DNA of 64,000 bases from positions 1,302,001 through 1,366,000 of the forward strand of contig CAVZBW010000005.1 in NCBI GenBank assembly GCA_963773635.1, in the 5' to 3' direction. Source of the DNA: CAVZBW01 sp963773635. Lineage in GTDB: Bacteria > Actinomycetota > Acidimicrobiia > Acidimicrobiales > RAAP-2. Position 1 is the stretch's first letter. Every line of letters starts with the position of its first letter. Positions 16,228 through 24,091 of this stretch are shown here, one piece after another. The position numbers and the translations under genes are program-made. A model generated the notes under the pieces. The model was not told the origin of the DNA. It worked only from the letters and a program-made list of their open reading frames with translations, and did no database searches.

Positions 16228-18291
16228 CTATCCGGACGCCCCCACCGTTTCGGCGCCGTTGGAGGTTCCGTACCGCGCGAGCAACCGCCGGGCCGCACCC
16301 GGGCCAGCCTCTGCCAGCTCGGCAGGGGCCACCAGAGTCCCCCCGGGCCCCACCTGGAGCAGGAGCCGTTCGAGCCAGGCGGTGCTCCCCGCGTAGAGGG
16401 TCACGTCGAAGGCGTCCCCGGGAAGGCCGTGCACCTCTTCGACGGGAATCGAGTCGAGCACCCACGCGGCCGACGTTTCGAGGCGTAGGCGCACCCGCGT
16501 GGCGTCGGACCCCGGGACGAAGGCGGGACCCGGGGCGACCCCGGTGCCCGCGGCGCCGGTGAAGTCCCCTTTGGCTTCGAGGCCACCCAGCAGTGTGGCG
16601 TCGACCTTTTCGCCCGTTGGACGCACCACGTCGATCCGGTCGACCCGGAAGCGCCGGAACGATCCCACCCCGAGGTCGACGGCATCGAGGTACCAGCGGC
16701 CCTCGATCGTCGAGAGGCGGGCGGGATCGATGACCCGGCTCCCGGTCCGATCACTGGACACGGAGTGGTAGGAGATCTCGGCTCGCAACCCCTGCTCGAC
16801 CAGCCGGCGGACATCCCCCAGGAGTGGCGGGTCGTCGAGGTCGACGGAGACCCGCTGATGCCCGAGTGCATGCTCCAGCTTCTCGAGCGCCCCGGCGAGC
16901 GCACCCGATTGATCGGCACCCGGGATCGCGAGAATGGTCCGGGCCGACGCGACGATCGACAGGCCTTCGGCGGGGGTGAGCCGTCGCGGCCGCGCCAGGT
17001 CCTCGGGCAGGGCCGCCCGCACCCGATCGCCGGTGATCACGATCTCCATGAGGACGTCGGGGGTGTAGGGAGGCAACCCGCAACAGGCGGCGAGCTCGAG
17101 CTCGCGCACCACCTCCTCCGGCTCGATCTCGAAGCGGCTCGAGACCTCCGCGATGCCCGCCTCCCCGACCTGGGCCAGCCAGCCCACCATCGCGAGCAGG
17201 CGACGCAGGCGTTGCGCCGTGTCGGGCCTGCTCGGGGTCGTTACCCCCGTCGCAGGAAGTCGCTGGCCGGTCTCCGACAGGGGGGCTGCCGGCGCGACCC
17301 CGGACGGCGCGACCCCGGACGGAAGGGCGTCCGGCGCGACTCCGGACCCCGCGACCCCTGAGGGACTCGGACGCGCCGACGCGGTGGATCGAAGCCATTC
17401 GACCAGCTCTTCGCGCCAATCCTGCGGCTCGACAAGCTCGGCATGGTCGAGCAGCGCGAGCAACCAGGACCGCAGCGCGGTGAAATTGGTGACCGGAAGC
17501 CGGATCCGCACGCCCCCGCCGGCCTCCCGGCTCACCACCGATCGCTCGCCCACCTCCTCGACGACTCGAGGAGCCACGACGGCATCGATGTCGAGCAGCG
17601 CGTACCGCTCGTCCCCCTCACCGACCTGCCAGGGCTCGCCGGGGACTCCCGAAGACGGGTCCAAGCCCTCGGGAAACGTGGCGCCGCCGGGCTGGCCCAG
17701 CACGGGAGAACCCTGCAGGCGGTCCACCCGAAACGTTCTCTGCGCGTCGGGACCGTGGTCCCAACCCACCAGATACCAGTGGCCCCGGCGAAACCACAGC
17801 CCACCCGGAGAGACCTCCCGGGCGGTGCCGCGGTAGTCGAAGGCCACGCGAGACCGGGTGCGCAACGCCTCCCACACCGTGTGCAGGTGGGGCGGAGCGA
17901 CCAGGGAGGCAAGTGGGTTGGTGTCGTCGACGCCGGTGGCACCCAGCTTCAGCAACGCACCCCGCCCGCTAAGGTTGCCGAGGTGGACACCGGCTACGGC
18001 CAGGTGCAACGCGGTCTGCTCCTCCCGGTCGAGATCGAGATCGGGGAGGTAGTAGCGATCGGGATCGATCCGATACCCGAACTGCTCGGGCCCCTCGATC
18101 GCCTCCGTGATGAGGGGTATGCCCTCTTCCCGCAGCAGTCGCTTGTCCCGCTCGAAGGCCTGCCGGCGCGCCCCGTGGGCCTCGGGATAGCCGGGGACCT
18201 CTTGCGCGATCTCCTCGAGGGACATCGGCCGCCGGGCATCGAGCAACACGAGCAGGAGGTCGGTAAGGCGCTCGAGCCGGTCGTAGGGCAT
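16228..18291 (-). CDS. pafBC: fused PafB-PafC transcriptional regulator (two WYL modules)
   Basis: 687 aa. PafBC activates the RecA-independent DNA-damage response in actinobacteria. Each half has an HTH plus a WYL domain: the first half (about 1-325) has GHWYLVGWD, the second (about 365-687) has EGRWYLDAVD. The halves are joined by a linker of SGVAP repeats (DNA 17290-17361). In many actinobacteria pafB and pafC are separate adjacent genes; here they are one polypeptide. The start is ATG 18291, fixed by TACGCT 7 nt upstream rather than the in-frame GTG 18318. No proteasome genes are nearby. Confidence 0.88.
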   Translation of the reverse strand: MPYDRLERLTDLLLVLLDARRPMSLEEIAQEVPGYPEAHGARRQAFERDKRLLREEGIPLITEAIEGPEQFGYRIDPDRYYLPDLDLDREEQTALHLAVAGVHLGNLSGRGALLKLGATGVDDTNPLASLVAPPHLHTVWEALRTRSRVAFDYRGTAREVSPGGLWFRRGHWYLVGWDHGPDAQRTFRVDRLQGSPVLGQPGGATFPEGLDPSSGVPGEPWQVGEGDERYALLDIDAVVAPRVVEEVGERSVVSREAGGGVRIRLPVTNFTALRSWLLALLDHAELVEPQDWREELVEWLRSTASARPSPSGVAGSGVAPDALPSGVAPSGVAPAAPLSETGQRLPATGVTTPSRPDTAQRLRRLLAMVGWLAQVGEAGIAEVSSRFEIEPEEVVRELELAACCGLPPYTPDVLMEIVITGDRVRAALPEDLARPRRLTPAEGLSIVASARTILAIPGADQSGALAGALEKLEHALGHQRVSVDLDDPPLLGDVRRLVEQGLRAEISYHSVSSDRTGSRVIDPARLSTIEGRWYLDAVDLGVGSFRRFRVDRIDVVRPTGEKVDATLLGGLEAKGDFTGAAGTGVAPGPAFVPGSDATRVRLRLETSAAWVLDSIPVEEVHGLPGDAFDVTLYAGSTAWLERLLLQVGPGGTLVAPAELAEAGPGAARRLLARYGTSNGAETVGASG
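17290..17361 (-). repeat. 15-bp in-frame repeat in the pafBC linker (SGVAP units)
   Basis: Units of GGCGCGACCCCGGAC (plus strand) occur at 17290-17304, 17305-17319 and, with one change, 17332-17346, followed by a degenerate copy. They encode SGVAP-type pentapeptides in the interdomain linker. Confidence 0.75.
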
Positions 18292-18298
18292 CGCCCTC

Positions 18299-18304
18299 AG
18301 CGTA
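18299..18304 (-). promoter_or_regulatory. -10 element TACGCT for leaderless pafBC
   Basis: TACGCT on the minus strand, 7 nt, then ATG 18291. This decides the start against an upstream in-frame GTG. Confidence 0.55.
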
Positions 18305-18340
18305 CGGCTCCCGCTCACGGATCACGCTGACGGGACCGGC

Positions 18341-19186
18341 GTGCACGGATCTCCCTGGACCTTCTCCGCTCATCCGGTCGTGTGGGCCGTCACTGTCGCA
18401 TTGGCCGTCGGCTACGGGCTGGCCGTGCGCCGACCGGAGTGGCGAGCGACCGGGCGCCAGGTCTGGATGTTCGCGTCGGGCCTCCTCTTGTTGCTCGTCT
18501 GCTGCAGCTGGCCCCTGGCCGATCTCGCGGCGCACTGGTCGTTGACGGCACTCGTCGTGCAACGACTGGCGCTGACCCTTGCCGTGCCGCCGCTCCTCGT
18601 CCTCGGGACGCCCCAACCGATCATCGCGGCCGTGACGCGTCCCGCACCGGTGGACGCGATCGTGCGCCGGTGCACGCGGCCCGCGGTCGCGGTCGTCGTC
18701 GTCACCGTGGTGGCCGTCGCCACCCTCTCGGTCGCCGCGGTGGAGTGGCAGTCGTCCTCGGCGATCGGGCGTGGGCTGCTGGACCTCGTGCTCCTGCTGG
18801 CCGGCATCGTGCTCTGGGCGCCGGTGCTCCACCACCTCCCCGGCCTCGAGCGGCCGTCGGCCCTCGGACGCGCCGGGTACCTGGTCATCCAGTCGATCGT
18901 GCCGAGCTTCCTGGCAGTGGTCTGGATCTTCGCCCGGCACCCGCTCTACCCACCGTTTGCCCACGCTCGCCTCTTCGGCCTCACGCCCCTGACCGATCAG
19001 CAGCTCGCGGGGTTTGTGGCAAAGCTCGGAACCATCGCCGTCCTCTGGACCGTGGCCTTTGTCGTCTTGACCCGGGCCCAGCGAGCGTCGGAGCGAGGGG
19101 AGGACGGCGAGCCGCTCACCTGGGCAGACGTCGAGCGACAGCTCTTACGCCTGGATCGCTACCAGAGACGGGACAAGCTCGAGTAG
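18341..19186 (+). CDS. CtaG-type cytochrome c oxidase assembly membrane protein
   Basis: 281 aa from GTG 18341, with about seven transmembrane helices. It matches the caa3_CtaG family: HPVVWAVTVAL at the start, the WPLADLAAHWSLTALVVQRLALTLAVPPLLVLGTP region split over two helices, and APVLHHLPG in the middle. The family is needed for copper-centre assembly of caa3 oxidases or copper handling. The C-terminal about 35 residues are charged and cytoplasmic. It is divergent from pafBC with a 49-bp gap. Confidence 0.85.
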   Translation: MHGSPWTFSAHPVVWAVTVALAVGYGLAVRRPEWRATGRQVWMFASGLLLLLVCCSWPLADLAAHWSLTALVVQRLALTLAVPPLLVLGTPQPIIAAVTRPAPVDAIVRRCTRPAVAVVVVTVVAVATLSVAAVEWQSSSAIGRGLLDLVLLLAGIVLWAPVLHHLPGLERPSALGRAGYLVIQSIVPSFLAVVWIFARHPLYPPFAHARLFGLTPLTDQQLAGFVAKLGTIAVLWTVAFVVLTRAQRASERGEDGEPLTWADVERQLLRLDRYQRRDKLE

Positions 19187-19209
19187 CCCGCCCGCAACGC
19201 CAACCCCGC

Positions 19210-19686
19210 CTACGCGACGTGGGGGTGGCCAAAACGGTTCGGAGGGACGTGGACCAGGATCGTCACCAGCACCTCGGGCTTGGGGTAGGAGACGATCACT
19301 ATGGCCAGGTGACCCCGACGGCGACCCGCCGGGTGGAGCACCCCCGAACGCTCGAAGTGACCGCTGTACGCGACCACGCAGAACAGCTGCCGGGTGCGGA
19401 CCCGGCCGACCAGGGCGTCCCGGTAGACGTCGGAGGTCCGGCGAAGGGAGTCGCTCCATGCGAGGCGGACCCCACTCAGGTGGCCCTGGCCGTGGACGGC
19501 GGCGCTGGCCTCGGGCAAGGCGACGTAGCACGGGCCGTTGGAGGTTCCGAGCTCGCTGCGGGCGGAGGTGCACGACGACAGGATGAGTGCGGCCAGGATC
19601 GCCGCGACCACGAGGGCGCCGGCGGTTCTCGCGCCGTCGGCACACCACGTGAAGGGCGGGCGTGGCGGGCGGGCCGAGCTGCTCAC
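19210..19686 (-). CDS. putative lipoprotein, unknown function
   Basis: 158 aa from GTG 19686, which overlaps the preceding stop (GTGA). The N-terminal hydrophobic stretch ending in LILSSC gives a lipobox Cys near residue 42, so the mature protein should be a membrane-anchored lipoprotein. The remainder, with SDSLRRTSDVYRDALVGRV and a hydrophobic strand LAIVIVSYPKPEVLVTILV, matches no family I recognise. It is co-transcribed with the YbhN-like protein. The N-terminal region before the hydrophobic helix is unusually long. Confidence 0.6.
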   Translation of the reverse strand: MSSSARPPRPPFTWCADGARTAGALVVAAILAALILSSCTSARSELGTSNGPCYVALPEASAAVHGQGHLSGVRLAWSDSLRRTSDVYRDALVGRVRTRQLFCVVAYSGHFERSGVLHPAGRRRGHLAIVIVSYPKPEVLVTILVHVPPNRFGHPHVA

Positions 19687-20924
19687 GGGGACCCCTCCAG
19701 GACCCGATCGACGATGCCGACCCGGGGCCAGCGTCCTCGTCGGACACCGAGCGCCAGCACCCCGGCGCAGCTCCATCCCACGGGGAGCTGCGCCCAGAAG
19801 CTGATGAGACGGTACAGGAGCACGGCGGCCACCGTCGTGGCCTGTGGACCGCCAAACGCCACGAGCGCGATGGTGATGCTGCCCTCCACCGCGCCGAGAC
19901 CCCCGGGGGTGATGGGGAGGTTGGCGGCGAGCTGGCCCGCACCGTAGGCGAGCAGCAGGCCCTCCCACGGGATGGGGGCGCCGACGGCCAGGAACGCCAA
20001 GGCGAAGCAGCCGCAGTCGAAGAGCCAGTTGCCCAGTCCGAACCCGAGGATCCTCACCGCGTCCCGGCGCCGGATCTTGACGACGGTGATCCAGCCGACG
20101 ACGCGCTCGACCGTCGCATCGAGGTCCCCCCTCGGTCGTCCGATGAGCCGCCGCGCGGCGCGGATGGACCAGGTGGTGACCACGATCAGGGGTCGTTCGT
20201 AGACGAGGAGGGTGGCGGCGGCCGCGGTGACCAGCAGCACCGAGATGACCACCGTGATGAGGTCCAGGCTGGCCCCCTCCGAGGTGGCCAAGGCGACCCC
20301 CGCCGCGGCGACGAGCGCCAGGGAGAGCGCGGCCGCGACCATGGTCCCGACGAGGGCCCAGGCGGCCAGGGGTTCCCGGGCGCCGAAGCGCCGATACCAG
20401 CGGAACCCGTAGACCGCGCTGAACGCCGCTCCTGCGGGCAGCGAGTTGTTGATGGACTGGGCGGCAAACGTCATGCCGACGAGCGGCCGGAAGGGAGCCC
20501 AGAGCCCGCCGGCGCGCAGGAGGCGATGCTGCATCCGGGCGAAGGACAGGAACGAGCACAATTCCAGCAGGCTCGCCGCAATAATCCACCACCCGTTGAG
20601 GTGCTGGAGGATCTGGCCGATCTGGCGCAGCTCGTCGGTCTGGTCGGCGAGCACCCAGATCGCCAGCACCCCGATTCCGAGTCCGAGCACCAGGCGCAGG
20701 ACGGGCCAAGCTCGCGCCAGCGGGCGCAGGTAGGTCCTCCACCCGGAACGGTCGGCCGCCGGCGGGGCTGCTGCGGCCGGCGCGGTTCCCAGCGGGACGG
20801 CGGCGGCGTCCGCTACCGCGCCATCGGCAACGACCCCGTCTCCGATCGCGAGGGCGCCCGGCGGGTCGGCAGGAGCGGCAACCTGGTCCGCCCCGAGCAT
20901 CTCCTCGCCGGCGTGGTCCACCAT
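19683..20924 (-). CDS. YbhN / lysylphosphatidylglycerol synthase-type integral membrane protein
   Basis: 413 aa: about 70 residues of Ala/Pro-rich cytoplasmic leader, then seven to eight transmembrane helices. INNSLPAGAAFSAVYGFRWYRR and LPITPGGLGAVEGS are the two conserved motifs of the LPG_synthase_TM / UPF0104 family. The family contains MprF flippase domains and many proteins of unknown lipid-related function. No aminoacyl-transferase domain is attached, so lipid lysinylation itself is unlikely. It is followed by a coupled lipoprotein gene. Confidence 0.8.
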   Translation of the reverse strand: MVDHAGEEMLGADQVAAPADPPGALAIGDGVVADGAVADAAAVPLGTAPAAAAPPAADRSGWRTYLRPLARAWPVLRLVLGLGIGVLAIWVLADQTDELRQIGQILQHLNGWWIIAASLLELCSFLSFARMQHRLLRAGGLWAPFRPLVGMTFAAQSINNSLPAGAAFSAVYGFRWYRRFGAREPLAAWALVGTMVAAALSLALVAAAGVALATSEGASLDLITVVISVLLVTAAAATLLVYERPLIVVTTWSIRAARRLIGRPRGDLDATVERVVGWITVVKIRRRDAVRILGFGLGNWLFDCGCFALAFLAVGAPIPWEGLLLAYGAGQLAANLPITPGGLGAVEGSITIALVAFGGPQATTVAAVLLYRLISFWAQLPVGWSCAGVLALGVRRGRWPRVGIVDRVLEGSP

Positions 20925-20993
20925 TCAGGTGGATGGGCGGCGTTCGGACGCGCTGCTGTACCCACTACCAAGCACATCCGAGCGTAGATCGCG

Positions 20994-21021
20994 CCGGCCC
21001 GGCACCGAGGTGCGGGGCCGG
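20994..21021 (-). terminator. 13-bp hairpin downstream of small CxxC gene
   Basis: CCGGCCCGGCACC pairs with GGTGCGGGGCCGG with one mismatch and a 2-nt loop. It starts 7 bp past the stop of the gene at 21029 and has no T tract. Confidence 0.4.
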
Positions 21022-21028
21022 GCGGCGG

Positions 21029-21340
21029 TCAACCGAAGGCTGCGCTCCTCAGCTCGTCCACGGACAGCTCCGCGGTGGCCTCGCCGCCACACTGCGGGCA
21101 GTGGTCCACGTGCCGCCAGGACCGCAGCAGCCTCGTGCCCTCCGGGTTCAAAAGGACCACGAAGGACTCGGACAGCGGGTCCAGCTCGAGCCCGAAATAC
21201 GGCCGCCATGCGGTGGAGGCGTGCCGCGCGTCCAGGTCGAGGCCCTTGAGAATGCGCCGGAAGCGCAACCTCCCCGTGTCGAACACCCAGGTGCTGTGGC
21301 ACGACTCGAGCACCATGGGCGTATCTCTCGAACCCTCCAT
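21029..21340 (-). CDS. small protein with C-terminal CxxC, unknown function
   Basis: 103 aa from ATG 21340; ATG 21316 (95 aa, starting MVLESCHSTWVFD) is an equally good start. Visible features are LRFRRILKGLDL, an aromatic AWRPYFGLELDP stretch, and a C-terminal HVDHCPQCGG that looks like half a zinc ribbon. I do not recognise a named family. Upstream is a conspicuously AT-rich 160-bp region with a 17-bp inverted repeat, suggesting individual regulation. Confidence 0.6.
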   Translation of the reverse strand: MEGSRDTPMVLESCHSTWVFDTGRLRFRRILKGLDLDARHASTAWRPYFGLELDPLSESFVVLLNPEGTRLLRSWRHVDHCPQCGGEATAELSVDELRSAAFG

Positions 21341-21379
21341 GGCAGGAATCATGCCCCAAGGTTCTGTCGGATGCCCCTC

Positions 21380-21396
21380 GGAATCATTGCGATTCC
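21380..21396. promoter_or_regulatory. inverted repeat GGAATC-N5-GATTCC
   Basis: A perfect 6-bp dyad with a 5-bp spacer sits 40 bp upstream of the ATG at 21340, in an AT-rich stretch (21320-21440) that stands out from the surroundings. It is a candidate operator for the small CxxC protein; the binding factor is unknown. Confidence 0.35.
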
Positions 21397-21501
21397 GTGA
21401 CGGTCCGCGAATTCCCTGGCCAGTTGCGGTATTAGGCGAAATTCCGCGGGCTTGGGGCGGACCGATCCGACCCCGAATCCCTCGAGCCACCCGGGGGCCG
21501 G

Positions 21502-22014
21502 CTAGAGCCCCGAGACCTCTCCCCCACCGTCGGTCGAGGGACGGCGCCAGGGGCCCGACCGTCCACCGGACTTCTCCCAGAGGGCCAGGTTCTCGATGGT
21601 CATCGTGCGGTCCGCCGACTTGCACATGTCGTAGACCGTCAGGGCGGCCATCATGCAGGCCGTCATGGCCTCCATCTCCACTCCCGTGCGATCCACGGTC
21701 TCCACCTGAGCCTCGACCTCCACGCAGTCGTCGCCGATGGAGAAGTTGACCGCCACGGACCCGACCAGGAGGGGGTGGCACATGGGCAGCAGGTCTGCGG
21801 TTCTCTTGGCCGCCTGGATCCCCGCGATCCGGGCGGCGGCCAGGACGTCTCCCTTGGTGATGGCGTTGTTCGCCACCTTGTCGGTCGTCTCCGGCAGCAT
21901 CGTGACCCGGCATCGGGCGAGCGCCCGGCGATGCGTGGGCTCCCGGGGGGTGACATCGAGCATCCTCGCGCCGCCCAAAGGATCCAGGTGGGTCAAGCTC
22001 CGTTCGGACGCCAC
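21502..22014 (-). CDS. moaC: cyclic pyranopterin monophosphate synthase
   Basis: 170 aa. MoaC makes cyclic pyranopterin monophosphate in molybdenum cofactor biosynthesis. KRTADLLPMCHPL (about 70-82) and GVEMEAMTA (about 110-118) hold the conserved Lys and active-site residues, and the N-terminal LDVTPREPTHRRALA block matches the family. GTG 22014 is supported by TAGACT 8 nt upstream. The C-terminal about 15 residues are a Gly/Ser-rich extension. No other moa gene is in the window. Confidence 0.92.
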   Translation of the reverse strand: MASERSLTHLDPLGGARMLDVTPREPTHRRALARCRVTMLPETTDKVANNAITKGDVLAAARIAGIQAAKRTADLLPMCHPLLVGSVAVNFSIGDDCVEVEAQVETVDRTGVEMEAMTACMMAALTVYDMCKSADRTMTIENLALWEKSGGRSGPWRRPSTDGGGEVSGL

Positions 22015-22022
22015 AACCCTTC

Positions 22023-22028
22023 AGTCTA
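22023..22028 (-). promoter_or_regulatory. -10 element TAGACT for near-leaderless moaC
   Basis: TAGACT on the minus strand, 8 nt, then GTG 22014. Confidence 0.5.
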
Positions 22029-22124
22029 TGACGACCTGGGGCAACGGAATTTCGGCGTAACGTCCCGGGGCGGTTCGCCCGGGGCGGTTCGTGCGTGGAC
22101 GCACTATCCGAGGTCGCCCTGCGG

Positions 22125-22130
22125 TAGGAT
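22125..22130 (+). promoter_or_regulatory. -10 element TAGGAT overlapping CIRCE
   Basis: TAGGAT ends on the first base of the CIRCE element, so the start site would fall inside the operator; HrcA binding would occlude the polymerase. Confidence 0.5.
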
Positions 22131-22156
22131 TAGCACTCAGGAACCGAGAGTGCCAA
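22130..22156. promoter_or_regulatory. CIRCE element (HrcA operator)
   Basis: TTAGCACTC, 9 bp (AGGAACCGA), GAGTGCCAA. This matches the CIRCE consensus TTAGCACTC-N9-GAGTGCTAA with a single mismatch and the exact spacer. It lies 23 bp upstream of the zinc-ribbon gene's ATG and immediately downstream of a -10 hexamer. HrcA represses chaperone genes through CIRCE. Confidence 0.85.
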
Positions 22157-22179
22157 GGTCTGAACAAGGAGCTCAGCCG

Positions 22180-22560
22180 ATGCCGACCTACGAGTACGCC
22201 TGCAAGTCTTGCGGTGAGCGCACCGAGGCCGTGCAGGCGTTCTCCGACCCCCCGCTCACGGAGTGTCCCCACTGCGGCGGACCCCTGCGCAAGGTCTTCG
22301 GCACCCCGGCCATCGTCCTGAAGGGCAGCGGGTTCTACAAGACGGACAGCCGCTCGGGCTCCAACGGGAAGCGGGGTGACCAATCCGCCAAGTCGAGCTC
22401 CGGCTCGCCGGACAAGGGTGAGGGCGAGGGCGGAGCCAAGAGCTCGAGCGACAAGTCGGACTCCGGGGGATCCTCTTCGTCCGAGTCGTCGCCCGCGTCC
22501 AAGTCGTCCGAGTCGTCCACGTCGTCGACGCCGTCCACACCGGCCGCCTCGAGCGCCTGA
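22180..22560 (+). CDS. ruc: FmdB-type zinc-ribbon protein, Ruc (Rv0991c)-like chaperone
   Basis: 126 aa from ATG 22180, with AAGGAG 8 nt upstream. The N-terminal about 45 residues form an FmdB-type zinc ribbon with CKSC and CPHC cysteine pairs; the remaining about 80 residues are a Ser/Gly/Lys low-complexity, surely disordered tail. In M. tuberculosis the similarly built Rv0991c (Ruc) is an oxidation-activated chaperone in the HrcA regulon. The CIRCE element here supports the same role. The assignment rests on architecture plus regulation; the tail is not alignable by eye. Confidence 0.8.
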   Translation: MPTYEYACKSCGERTEAVQAFSDPPLTECPHCGGPLRKVFGTPAIVLKGSGFYKTDSRSGSNGKRGDQSAKSSSGSPDKGEGEGGAKSSSDKSDSGGSSSSESSPASKSSESSTSSTPSTPAASSA

Positions 22561-22614
22561 TAGTCCGGAGGGCTCCTCGAGATCGGCCCGCCTCAGCGGG
22601 CTGATCGAGTCCTA

Positions 22615-24078
22615 TCAGGCCCCGCTGAGCTGCATCTCCGCGATGGCCAGCGTCTGCCCCGCCGCCACGCCCGGCAGCCACTCGATGTCGCCGCCGATGT
22701 GCACGACCGACTGCAGCATCCGCTGCAGCGTCGAGGCCACGGTGATCTCCCGGACCGGCTCGGCGAGCTCGCCATCGCGGATGATCAGGCCCTCGGCGCC
22801 GACGGACAGATCCCCACTGATCGGGTTGACGCCCGAATGCACCCCGGTCACCGACTGGACGTAGAGGCCCTCTCCCACCGCGCTCAGGATCTCCTCTTGG
22901 GTCATATGACCCGGCTGGAGGACCATGGCCCGGCATCCGGACCCGGGGCCTCCCGAATACCCCCCGCGAACCGCCGACCCCGTCGACACCGTGCCCGCCC
23001 GGCGTGCCGACACGGTGTCGAAGAGAAACCCTTGGAGCACGCCCTGGTCGACCAGCAGGTTGCGCCGGCACGCCAGGCCCTCGCCGTCGTAGGTGGATGC
23101 CCCGTATGCCCGGGGGTCGGTCGGGTCGTCGACCAGCGTCACCTCGGGCGCGGCCACCGTCTCGCCGACCCTTCCGGCCAGGAAGGACCGGCCCTTGACC
23201 ACCGCCTCACCCGAGAGGGCCCCGGCGATCACGGCCACCAACGTCGAGACCACCCGGGGGTCGAAAACGACCGTGCAGCGCATCGACTTGGCCCTCCTCG
23301 CGCCGAGCATGCGCAGCGCTCGCTCGAGCGCGTCGTTGCCGGCGCGCTCGAGGTCGAGGTCCTCGGGTCGGCGTCCCACGCTGAACCCCGTCCCGGTCTG
23401 GCTGTCCGACCCCTGCCCCGCGATGGCCGACACCGAGAGGAAGGCCGAGGTCCGCCGGCTCCACGAGCGGACGCCCGTGGACGAGGCCAGCCCGACCTCG
23501 ACCCTGGTGTCGCCGTAGTCGGCCGAGGCGACCTGGCGGATGCGGGGGTCGCCGTACCGGACGGCCCGCTCGAGCTCGAGCGCCAGCGCCACCTTGTCGT
23601 CGGTGGACAGCTCGCTCGGGTGCCAGACGTCGGCTGCCGTGGGCGCCACCCCGTCGGGACGGGCCAGCGCCACGTACGGGTCCGGGGTGGCAAAGCGCGC
23701 GTTGTCCCTCGCGGCAGCGATCGTCTCTTCGACCACGTCAGGCTCGAGGGAACCAGCCCACGCGAAACCCATGCGGCCGCCCTCCGTGGCGGCGTCGGTT
23801 CCGGGCCCGGTCGGGCCGGACGGGCCGGTCAGGCCGGTCGGGCCGCTCGGGCCCGATGTCGCTCCCAGGATGACCCGGACGCCGATGCCGGCCGACGTCG
23901 CCGACGACAGGGACTCCACGTCGCCCTCGAAGGCCCGGATCTCGGTCTCCTCGCCGCGGGCCAGGTAGATCTCCATCTCCTCGCCCGGACCGGCGCTGCG
24001 CTCCACGAGCTCGACGGCCCGATCGAGCAGCTCGCCCGTGCGGTCGAGAGTCCCGGGGGCGTCGGTGGCGGAGCTCAC
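22615..24078 (-). CDS. pmbA: TldD/PmbA family protein, PmbA-like
   Basis: 487 aa from GTG 24078. PmbA (TldE) is the non-catalytic partner of the TldD metalloprotease. FDPRVVSTLVAVIAGALSGEAVVKGRSFLAG and YGASTYDGEGLACRRN carry the family pattern, and no HExxxH is present, as expected. An insertion of G-P-S/T triplets (DNA 23803-23862) interrupts the N-terminal domain after GVRVILGAT. It lies 13 nt after tldD in the same operon; the pair matures modified peptides or degrades unfolded ones. Confidence 0.87.
   Translation of the reverse strand: MSSATDAPGTLDRTGELLDRAVELVERSAGPGEEMEIYLARGEETEIRAFEGDVESLSSATSAGIGVRVILGATSGPSGPTGLTGPSGPTGPGTDAATEGGRMGFAWAGSLEPDVVEETIAAARDNARFATPDPYVALARPDGVAPTAADVWHPSELSTDDKVALALELERAVRYGDPRIRQVASADYGDTRVEVGLASSTGVRSWSRRTSAFLSVSAIAGQGSDSQTGTGFSVGRRPEDLDLERAGNDALERALRMLGARRAKSMRCTVVFDPRVVSTLVAVIAGALSGEAVVKGRSFLAGRVGETVAAPEVTLVDDPTDPRAYGASTYDGEGLACRRNLLVDQGVLQGFLFDTVSARRAGTVSTGSAVRGGYSGGPGSGCRAMVLQPGHMTQEEILSAVGEGLYVQSVTGVHSGVNPISGDLSVGAEGLIIRDGELAEPVREITVASTLQRMLQSVVHIGGDIEWLPGVAAGQTLAIAEMQLSGA
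23803..23862 (-). repeat. 9-bp-periodic repeat inside pmbA encoding G-P-S/T triplets
   Basis: Imperfect 9-bp units related to GGGCCGGTC encode a run of Gly-Pro-Ser/Thr triplets, collagen-like in pattern, within the N-terminal PmbA domain. Confidence 0.7.
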
Positions 24079-24091
24079 GAGTCGCCGACCG

